From: Scleromitrula shiraiana
Lineage: Eukaryota > Ascomycota > Leotiomycetes > Helotiales > Sclerotiniaceae
NCBI GenBank assembly: GCA_028455995.1
Contig: JABELC010000004.1
Span: 2,790,001-2,854,000, forward strand
Direction: 5' to 3'
DNA length: 64,000 nucleotides
This document shows positions 60,191-64,000 of the stretch, one piece after another. Under the pieces are notes generated by a model. It did no database searches. It was not told the origin of the DNA and saw nothing but the letters and a program-made list of their open reading frames with translations. The position numbers were made by a program, and so were the translations under genes. The first letter of the stretch is position 1; every line of letters begins with the position of its first letter.

Positions 60191-60320
60191 GATCCCCTTG
60201 TTCCAGGTTTTACCCTTCACCGCTGCTAGATCAAACGAATCTCATAGTTTGTTGAGGGTAATAGCGGAGTCAAGCTGCATATTTTGGGGAACCCCATTAC
60301 GTTACTCTGTTTCAATAGTC

Positions 60321-61986
60321 ATGAATTCCATCCAGAATGATGATGGTCATAGCCAACGGGAGGATCAGCAAATTAAGCACATGAACAGCAGAGAATACGC
60401 TGTATCCCAGGATGCTCACGATCCTTTGCGTCATATCCGAGATCAATTTCTCATACCTTCTAAGGTTGATTTGGAAGCCAAGTCTTTGTCAAGTTTAGGT
60501 ATGTTGATTCTACTCAAGGTAGTTTGAATCAAATTATTAACTAAGCTATATTTATAGAGTATAAAAATACTTCACAAAATACTTCTCCGGATGAGTTATG
60601 TGTTTACCTTTGTGGAAACTCTCTTGGCCCTCAACCGCGTATCACTTCTACTCGTATAGAACAATACCTCAAGACTTGGTCAACCCAGGGTGTATTTGGT
60701 CATTTTAAACCACTCTCTGATTCGCCTTTACCAACATGGTTGAATGTGGATTCAGATGCATCGGAGAATATTGCCCCTCTTGTGGGTGCACAACCTTCCG
60801 AGGTAGCCGTCATGCAAACTTTAACTGCCAATCTACATTTTCTCATGACTGCATTTTACAAGCCTGATATCAATGGCAGACATAAGGTTATATTGGAGAG
60901 CAAAGCATTTCCTTCTGATCACGTGAGTTTCCCCCTTTTCCTTACCCCATAGCCAAGGAAATGGATATATGACGGCTAAATATGGTCCAGTATGCTGTCG
61001 AGTCCCAGATCCGCCACCACAATCTCTCCCTCGGCACCTCGATGATTACTCTAGAGCCTCCATCGCCAGCTCAGCCAACGCTTACCACTGATTACATACT
61101 TGAAGCCATCAAAACACATGCTAAAGACACAGCTCTCTTGCTTCTTCCAGGCATCCAATATTATACCGGTCAACTATTCGACATACCCCTCATCACACGC
61201 ACGGCTAGATCATACGGTATATTTGTAATATGGGATCTCGCACACGCAGTTGGAAATGTCCCGCTTTACCTTCACGATTGGGATGTTGACGCAGCCGCAT
61301 GGTGTACATATAAATACCTTAATTCGGGACCAGGTTCCATCGGCGGCATGTTCGTGCACGAAGTAAATAGCCAAGTGCCTTCCTCGTCCAGCGATTCCCA
61401 CCCCTCGGATGCAAACGCGAACCCGGGCTGGATCAATAGATTAAGTGGCTGGTGGGGTAATGACAAGAACACGAGATTCGCAATGGAGAATCGCTTCGTG
61501 CCCTATCCGGGAGCTGCGGGGTTCCAATTAAGTAACCCGAGCGTATTCGATATCACGAGTCTGAATGCGTCGTTGGAAGTGTTCAAGCTGGCCGGGGGGA
61601 TGGAAATCCTCAGAGCGAAATCGGTTAAGCTTACGGGGTATTTGGAACATCTCCTGCTTGATTCGGAGATTCATCAAAAGGGGAGATTCGTGATCATTAC
61701 GCCGAGAGAGGTGGAACAGAGGGGTGCACAGTTGAGTCTTAGATTGGAGGAGGGCCTTTTGGATGTTGTCATGAGGGAATTGGAGATCAGAGGGGTGGTG
61801 GTTGATGAGAGACGTCCTGATGTTATTAGGGTTGCACCGGCCCCACTTTTTAATAGTTGGGAGGATGTTTGGAAATTTATAGTAGCGTTTAGGGAGGCGG
61901 TTGATATTGCGTATAAGGCGAAGATGGGAGAGGATGATAAAGATGGGAAGGTGGAAGGCACTAGGGAATTGGAAATGACTACTTGA
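60321..61986 (+). CDS. BNA5: Kynureninase
   Basis: A 512-aa pyridoxal phosphate enzyme that cleaves (3-hydroxy)kynurenine to (3-hydroxy)anthranilate on the tryptophan-to-NAD route. Exons are 60321-60498, 60558-60922 and 60991-61986. The cofactor lysine is in AAWCTYKYLNSGPGSIGG, preceded by the Asp of VIWDLAHAVGN; the N-terminal substrate motif is LCGNSLGPQPR and NLHFLMTAFYKP is also typical. The C-terminal domain ends in VDERRPDVIRVAPAPLFNSW. It is somewhat longer than most members (about 460 aa), the extra residues being a Ser/Asp loop near 330 and a charged tail. The ATG at 60321 was preferred over the open frame from 60198, whose upstream part looks noncoding. Confidence 0.94.
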
Positions 61987-62215
61987 TTATACTGGTAGGT
62001 GGGTTTGCTATATTTTTTTTTCTCTCTCAAAATAAAAAAAATAGAAGGTGCATCTCATCTTATTGGTACTAGATTGATTTATACAATTGGATTACAATGC
62101 AACCGGGCTACCAGTAGGTGGGTATCTACCTACGTTTTACATACATGTCATTGTCGTATGCAAACACGCAGATACCCAATATCAATTGTGCCACCTGCAT
62201 CATTTGAAGTCTATC

Positions 62216-62247
62216 CTTTCCTTTCCTTTCCTTTCCTTTCCTTTCCA
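62216..62247. repeat. (TTTCC)n microsatellite
   Basis: About six TTTCC units downstream of kynureninase. Confidence 0.88.
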
Positions 62248-62567
62248 TATCTAATTTATATCCTTCCGTTTTTCTCTATTTTCTCCCAATATCGCGCCAT
62301 CAGTACCTTGCTCTTTTTTGTTCTTTTGTTCTTGCATAGACCCATTGAATAATTCCTTGGTAAATAGATGATGGTGTAATATCCTTTTGATTTGCATCAT
62401 TTATTTATTTATTTATCTATCTGTTTATCTATTTACTTATTCATTGACATACCTGACTTTCCTATCTTTAATTAAAGTAGACTTATTAAATGCAGAGCGG
62501 TAGGTAGTGTGCCTACCTACCTACCGATATTGGTTAATTAATTAGTTAGTTAATTAGTTAGATGATA

Positions 62568-62623
62568 TAGCATAGCATAGCATAGCATAGCATAGCATAG
62601 CATAGCATAGCATAGCATAGCAT
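62568..62623. repeat. (CATAG)n microsatellite
   Basis: Eleven perfect 5-bp units. Confidence 0.92.
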
Positions 62624-62843
62624 ATACTATCGAATATATGATACATTCCATAGAATCAGCGAGTAGTACACAAAACAACCATACTAATAAGTAAATATCA
62701 TATATTCTGAATATTTATATAAATACAATGATAACCATCATTCCCATGCATATTTTTAAATATCTACCAACTTCCCTCATATTATAATTAGAACTCAATT
62801 CTCATATATGTATATGGTATACCTGGGTCCCTTCCCCATGCTT

Positions 62844-62885
62844 CTAGGGAAATAGGGAAATAGGGAAATAGGGAAATAGGGAAAT
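62844..62885. repeat. 8-bp tandem repeat (GGGAAATA)n
   Basis: Five copies of an octamer with a final truncated unit. Confidence 0.9.
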
Positions 62886-64000
62886 TATTACCAGACTGGC
62901 GCTCGTACATACGTGTACATGTGTACACACACACACACACACACGTATATAATACCAACATACATGGTATGTATGTATACATGTATACATGCAGAATCAA
63001 AACCCGAATCCGAGTCGGAACCGGAAAGAATTAAAGATTCTGCATGCAGCTGTCTATCGTACATATGCTTTCTATTATACGATACGATACGATACGATAC
63101 GATGCGATACGATACGGTGCGATGCGATTGATTGTGCGACTTGAGTGCTCGGAAGGGGAATTCGAAGGGAACGGATGGGTTTTCGTTTGCTGCGCTCGAG
63201 CGAGCGGGGTGTTTGTTGTACTTGTGTATTTTTCTATTTGTGTATTTTTGTATTTGTGGGTTGGGATTTGTTTTGTGTTACATGCATGTGGGCTGGAGGT
63301 TGTAAAAATCTTATTGTCATATGGAGCTTTAAGGTGGGAGTTTATGGGGAGAGTGTTGTGTTGCCAGTGGTTGATTGGTGGGTATGTAAGTTAATGGATT
63401 GGTGGATTGGTGGATTGGTGGGTCGGAACAGTTTGTTATGGGATGAGATGAAGCTGTATGGATGGAAGGATGGAGGCTAATATGAGAGGGAACGATTTGT
63501 TTCTATCGGTTTTGTGAAACATATATAATATGATCATCTATTTGCTGGTGGAACAAGTCATAAGTTGATATTATATCTCTCGTCTAATATCTAGATATAA
63601 TATGTAGATAAGAATCATGATATAGAAGGGAGTGTACAGTTAGTGTATAGCGAGTTAGAGTCATGAACAGATAGATAGATTGTTTGGGATATGTAGATAT
63701 ATATATATCTATCCATAGTTGCATAGCATATGACGGAATGGAATGTGATATCAGTTATACACACACTTAAATCAACAGCCAGCGAACTAATTAGTTGATC
63801 TTCCCGTTTATCTATAACATAAAAAATTACCCCTTTCTCCTCGTCTTCCTTTCTTCCTTTCAAGTCCCCCGCCTGTTCCCCTGAAATTTTCATACACTCA
63901 ATGAAGCGAGATGATAACTCCTCATCACTAAGCAGAAATAACATGTTGCATATCTAGGAAGAACTCTGGATATTGAATCCCACTTGGACGGATATTCGAT

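Larger units (their letters stand above)
61987..64000. other. 2-kb gene-poor tail rich in simple repeats
   Basis: No supported gene. It contains the repeats listed below plus (TTTA)n at 62398-62430, (CA)n at 62928-62944, (TACGA)n at 63078-63117 and GGATTGGT repeats at 63395-63420. ORFs of up to 116 codons here (63044-63394, 63145-63480, 63615-63944) are low-complexity and probably spurious. Confidence 0.55.

Noticed and set aside
63044..63944. Three ORFs of 109-116 codons near the window end
   Set aside because: They overlap each other and tandem repeats, and their products have no recognisable motif.

Overview
The window is eukaryotic nuclear DNA from a filamentous ascomycete. Genes are compact and alternate between strands. 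They carry short introns (about 50-150 bp) with GT...AG ends and a CTAAC-type branch point. The predicted proteins look like Pezizomycotina orthologues, and a large AT-rich block carries the signature of repeat-induced point mutation (RIP). Protein flavour suggests a Leotiomycete (Sclerotiniaceae-like), but I cannot prove the species from sequence alone.

Region 1-37.4 kb is an ordinary housekeeping region. In order it holds: the 3' end of an importin-beta gene (Kap122/importin-13 type), a FUN14-family mitochondrial protein, PDX1/SNZ pyridoxal phosphate synthase, bifunctional ADE5,7, homoserine kinase THR1, the centromeric histone CENP-A, a derlin, a short-chain dehydrogenase, acireductone dioxygenase, a broken MFS transporter, a CYSTM cysteine-rich peptide, a spliced tRNA-Gly(CCC), Pet127, the cohesin loader MAU2/SCC4, a YheT/Eeb1-type hydrolase, the ribosome assembly factor LOC1, HIS3, a small two-helix membrane protein, and RFC4. 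There is no gene cluster in the secondary-metabolism sense. Several genes belong to amino-acid, purine and cofactor metabolism (THR1, HIS3, ADI1, ADE5,7, PDX1, GDH2, BNA5).

Region 37.5-49.4 kb is the accessory part and the most interesting stretch. A HET-domain (heterokaryon incompatibility) gene on the minus strand is split by a 7.8-kb LTR retrotransposon that has been destroyed by RIP. The element has 160-bp LTRs and a 5-bp GGAAG target duplication. Two younger insertions sit inside it: a 162-bp solo LTR with TTTAC duplications, and a 1053-bp hAT-like non-autonomous element that landed inside the 3' LTR with an 8-bp CCGTTGAG duplication. Deleting the retroelement on paper restores the HET reading frame exactly, but three further in-frame stops remain, so the gene is a pseudogene. 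The edges of RIP fall inside the two LTRs in a mirror-image pattern.

Region 49.9-64 kb holds a spliced tRNA-Met(CAT), the NAD-dependent glutamate dehydrogenase GDH2, a long gene-poor upstream region rich in simple repeats, a possible SINE-like retroposon, kynureninase (BNA5), and a microsatellite-rich 3' tail.

Exon boundaries were set by hand from reading-frame continuity and splice motifs. For every multi-exon gene given with exon limits the summed exon lengths are divisible by three.
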